Shown here in pieces: positions 61,769 through 64,000 of a DNA stretch of 64,000 bases. Within the stretch, counting starts at the first letter, position 1; the number at the start of each line of letters is the position of its first letter. The translations under genes were made by a program, and so were the position numbers. The stretch comes from Enterococcus_D entomosocium (lineage in GTDB: Bacteria; Bacillota; Bacilli; Lactobacillales; Enterococcaceae): assembly GCF_030441895.1 (NCBI RefSeq), contig NZ_JARJAS010000002.1; one strand, given 5' to 3'. The notes beneath the pieces were generated by a model, which had not been told where the DNA came from, ran no database searches, and saw nothing but the letters and a program-made list of their open reading frames with translations.

Positions 61769-62449
61769 TTATGCTTCAGGATTGTTTTTTTCTAATGTAT
61801 CTTTTAATTCTTCTTTTGCATCTTCCAAGTCAGCTTTAGCTTCTTTTGTTTCTGCTTTCGCTGTTTTTTTGGCATCATCCGCTGCTTTTCCAGCTTCTTT
61901 TTTCAAATCAGCTGCGGCTGCTTGACCGTCTTTTTTGGCTTCTTCAACTACAGGTTTTGCTTCTTGTGCCCCTTCTTTGACGGTTTGTTTCATATCCGCT
62001 GCAGAAGATTTTGCATCAATGATGATATCTTGGACTGTATCATCTGCATCTTCTTTGGCATCTTTCGCTGTTTCTTTCACATCGCTTGCTGATTTTTTGA
62101 AGCGTTCTGATAGATCACCTGCTTGTTTCTTTAACTCTTCAACGGTTTCTTCTGATGAACCAGCTGCTGTTTCTTTTAAGTCATCGACTTTCGCTGTTAA
62201 AGAACCGGTAAAGTCAGATGCTTGCTCGCTTAATTTTGCTGCTTTATCTTTAGCGATATCGACAAGATCCGTACTTCTTTCTTTGGCTAAATCACCATAA
62301 TCAGATGCTTTATCTAATAAATCGTCTGCTTGTTTTGCTAATTTATTTCTTAATGTTTTACCAGATTCTGGCGCCAACAAAAGTGCTGCTGCTGCTGCCG
62401 CTGTTCCTCCGATGATTGCTCCTAATAAAAATCCGCCTTTTTTACTCAT
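61769..62449 (-). CDS. YtxH-domain protein with LEA/apolipoprotein-like helical repeats
   Basis: A 226-residue protein with an N-terminal membrane segment (about 5-27, GGFLLGAIIGGTAAAAAALLLAP broken by PESGKTLR), the YtxH signature. About 190 residues of charged, Ala/Lys/Asp/Glu-rich amphipathic helix follow, with 11-residue-like periodicity (DLKETA, DVKETAKDAKEDA, DLKKEAGKAADDAKKTA). Such tails occur in stress-linked envelope proteins. It lies 14 bp after the DUF948 gene, its usual partner (YtxG/YtxH). Function is not defined. Confidence 0.85.
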   Translation of the reverse strand: MSKKGGFLLGAIIGGTAAAAAALLLAPESGKTLRNKLAKQADDLLDKASDYGDLAKERSTDLVDIAKDKAAKLSEQASDFTGSLTAKVDDLKETAAGSSEETVEELKKQAGDLSERFKKSASDVKETAKDAKEDADDTVQDIIIDAKSSAADMKQTVKEGAQEAKPVVEEAKKDGQAAAADLKKEAGKAADDAKKTAKAETKEAKADLEDAKEELKDTLEKNNPEA

Positions 62450-62463
62450 TGAAAGTCCTCCTT

Positions 62464-62889
62464 TTATTTTTGGTTATTTTTGTCTTTGAAAAATTTCATG
62501 GCTGTTTGACCGACTTTTCCAGCTACCGTTGCTTTGGCAGTGGTCCGGCCAAGACTACCCACGCGCGTAATTAAATTTTTTCCAGAAACATTTAGTTCTG
62601 AAACACTGGTACTTAGATCTGCAACTGCTGTGAACAAAGGATCGATGGTTGCGACTTTTCCGTTCACATCTTGTAAAAGCTCATTCGTTTTTACCAAAAG
62701 ACCTTCAACCTCTTTTGAAAGAATATCAACGTCTTTGGTAATGACACGGATGGTTGTGTTTGCTTCTTCGACCGTTTTGTCTACTTTGGTCATTGTCTTG
62801 CTGACTTGCATCAACAAACGAACGACGAAAATGACCAATACGACAAATGCGATCGCAGCAATCAATGCAGCTAGTTCTCCTCCTGACAT
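62464..62889 (-). CDS. DUF948 family membrane protein (YtxG-like)
   Basis: A 141-residue protein with one N-terminal membrane helix (about 5-27, LAALIAAIAFVVLVIFVVRLL). A long coiled-coil-like region (about 30-110) shows heptads such as VDKTVEEANTTIRVI and DVDILSKEVEGLL. The C-terminus is basic. This is the DUF948 pattern, which is found next to YtxH-domain genes in Firmicutes, as here. It is presumed to be a stress-related envelope protein. ATG 62889 has AAAGGAG upstream. Confidence 0.87.
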   Translation of the reverse strand: MSGGELAALIAAIAFVVLVIFVVRLLMQVSKTMTKVDKTVEEANTTIRVITKDVDILSKEVEGLLVKTNELLQDVNGKVATIDPLFTAVADLSTSVSELNVSGKNLITRVGSLGRTTAKATVAGKVGQTAMKFFKDKNNQK

Positions 62890-62999
62890 AGAATGGCTCC
62901 TTTCCCCATTTACTTATATTAAGAATAGCATTTCACTGCACTTTCTACAAATAAAAGACTGCATTTTTAAGAAAATTATCCGCTTTCAACAGGAAATAA

Positions 63000-63038
63000 T
63001 AAAAAAACAAAGCAATTTCATCAGAAATTGCCTTGTTT
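63000..63038 (-). terminator. Intrinsic terminator after galU
   Basis: AAACAAGGCAATTTC pairs with GAAATTGCTTTGTTT (one mismatch) with a 4-nt loop; a T-run follows on the minus strand. Confidence 0.9.
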
Positions 63039-63049
63039 AGGAGTTTTTG

Positions 63050-63967
63050 TTATTTTTTTGACTCTTTCGGTGCTTCTTTGACTTCTTTTTGAGCCGGAGC
63101 TAGTTCTTTTCCTAACTCGATCAAATACTCTTTCAAGTTGTCCTTGACTTCAGGGTGTACTAAACCATACTCAATACTTGTTTTTAAGAAACCAAATTTG
63201 TCTCCTACATCGTAACGCTTGCCGGTAAATTGATGAGCAAACACGCGTTGGGTTTTGTTTAATGTGTCGATGGCATCCGTCAATTGGATCTCGCCGCCAG
63301 CACCAGGTTCCTGATTGGCTAAAATATCAAAAATTTCAGGGGTCAGCAAGTAGCGACCAATAATTGCTAAATCACTTGGCGCATTTTCTGGCGCTGGTTT
63401 TTCAACAAAGTTTTTGACATTGAACAAACCTTTTTCAACTTCCATACCAGGATCAATGATTCCGTATTTTGATGTATCTTCATGAGGAACATCCATGACA
63501 GCGATCGTTGATGCATGCGTTTTTTCATAATTATCGATCAGCTGTTTCGTCAATGGCACTTGATCTTCCATCAAGTCATCACCTAGCATGACTACAAACG
63601 GTTCATTTCCGACAAATGCCCGAGCCTGTAATACGGCATGGCCTAATCCTTTCGGATGAGATTGGCGAATGAAATGCAGATTTACGTCAGTTGTTTCTTC
63701 CACTAATTTCAAAAGCTCTGTCTTGCCTTTTTCTTTTAGATTCATCTCTAATTCTAAATTGGCATCGAAATGGTCTTCGATCGGACGCTTTGCTTTTCCT
63801 GTTACGATCAAAATATCTTCGATCCCTGATTGTAAAGCTTCTTCCACGATAAATTGGATCGTTGGTTTGTCAACGATCGGCAACATTTCCTTTGCCATTG
63901 CCTTTGTAGCTGGTAAAAATCGGGTACCTAGACCGGCTGCTGGGATAACTGCTTTTTTGACATTCAT
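63050..63967 (-). CDS. galU: UTP-glucose-1-phosphate uridylyltransferase
   Basis: Makes UDP-glucose from UTP and glucose-1-phosphate for glycolipid, teichoic acid and polysaccharide synthesis; glucose-1-phosphate comes from the phosphoglucomutase at 11-13 kb. The N-terminal nucleotide loop is VIPAAGLGTRFLPATKAMAKEM. VVMLGDDLM, FVEKPAP and GEIQLTDAI are family motifs. I start at ATG 63967 (305 residues) with GGAG 8 nt upstream. The last 15 or so residues (Lys/Glu/Pro-rich) extend beyond the usual end. Confidence 0.95.
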   Translation of the reverse strand: MNVKKAVIPAAGLGTRFLPATKAMAKEMLPIVDKPTIQFIVEEALQSGIEDILIVTGKAKRPIEDHFDANLELEMNLKEKGKTELLKLVEETTDVNLHFIRQSHPKGLGHAVLQARAFVGNEPFVVMLGDDLMEDQVPLTKQLIDNYEKTHASTIAVMDVPHEDTSKYGIIDPGMEVEKGLFNVKNFVEKPAPENAPSDLAIIGRYLLTPEIFDILANQEPGAGGEIQLTDAIDTLNKTQRVFAHQFTGKRYDVGDKFGFLKTSIEYGLVHPEVKDNLKEYLIELGKELAPAQKEVKEAPKESKK

Positions 63968-64000
63968 GTGACTCGCTCCTTTAATCATAATGATTGATCT

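Noticed and set aside
1..64000. CRISPR arrays, tRNA or rRNA genes, insertion sequences, prophage or integrated elements
   Set aside because: No repeat-spacer pattern, tRNA-like cloverleaf cluster, transposase or integrase frame was seen; the only tandem repeat is the coding stalk of the adhesin.

Overview
The window looks like a chromosomal segment of a low- to mid-GC Firmicute, most likely an Enterococcus. The reasons are the gene order phoH-pgpH-ybeY-dgkA-era next to yqeY-rpsU, a zur/ppsR pair, the divergent ccpA/pepQ pair, strong AGGAGG-type ribosome binding sites, cre boxes, PTS/LicT sugar control, a Mga-like regulator and LPXTG-type surface proteins. The species cannot be fixed from the sequence alone. 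No rRNA, tRNA, CRISPR array, insertion sequence, integrase or phage gene was seen. Most genes lie on the minus strand.

Layout. 1-5.9 kb: core cluster (era cut by the window edge, dgkA, ybeY, pgpH, phoH, then yqeY and rpsU). 5.9-16.3 kb: zur, ppsR, the threonine operon hom-thrC-thrB, an ArsR/CzrA-type metal sensor, phosphoglucomutase, thioredoxin reductase, a MATE pump and a glutathione peroxidase. 16.4-23.9 kb: a beta-glucoside module with a GH1 and a GH4 phospho-glucosidase, a divergent RpiR regulator with two perfect palindromic operators, and a LicT antiterminator plus EIIBCA permease with two RAT-like RNA elements. 23.9-30.1 kb: the least familiar part. A LacI-type regulator lies downstream of an operon coding for an ion-transporter-like permease, an orphan HyuA-like ASKHA protein and a zincin-like protein. 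A cre-controlled promoter and an unusually long (about 540 nt) leader precede this operon. 30.1-36 kb: a heterodimeric ABC exporter, a YneF protein and a BcrA-type ABC transporter. 36-39 kb: a Mga-like regulator and an LPKTG surface protein. 39.2-44.5 kb: a beta-galactoside module (ROK kinase, MFS transporter, GH42 beta-galactosidase, divergent AraC regulator). 44.5-46.2 kb: a Cna-like adhesin with a 12 x 36-bp repeat stalk and an LPQTN anchor. 46.4-51.1 kb: a Bce-type peptide-antibiotic sensing and detoxification module. 51.2-64 kb: housekeeping genes (azoreductase, cytidine deaminase, endonuclease IV, AEC carrier, tyrS, class A PBP, ccpA, pepQ, an SDR protein, YtxH and DUF948 envelope proteins, galU).

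How the parts connect. Carbon control dominates: ccpA itself is present, and cre-like boxes sit at the licT promoter, the 30-kb operon promoter, the GH4/RpiR region, the GH42 promoter and upstream of ccpA. The licT promoter and the 30-kb promoter are nearly the same sequence. Cell-envelope functions form a second theme (Bce module, ABC exporters, class A PBP, surface proteins). An identical 16-bp BceR-type box occurs both before the Bce transporter and before the Mga-like gene, which suggests a link between the two loci.

The best candidates for something new are the 24-30 kb orphan HyuA/permease/zincin operon with its long leader, the LicT-type RAT element overlapping a hairpin that could mask the ribosome binding site of the PTS permease, and the shared Bce box at the Mga/LPKTG locus. 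All of these are readings of the sequence and have not been tested.
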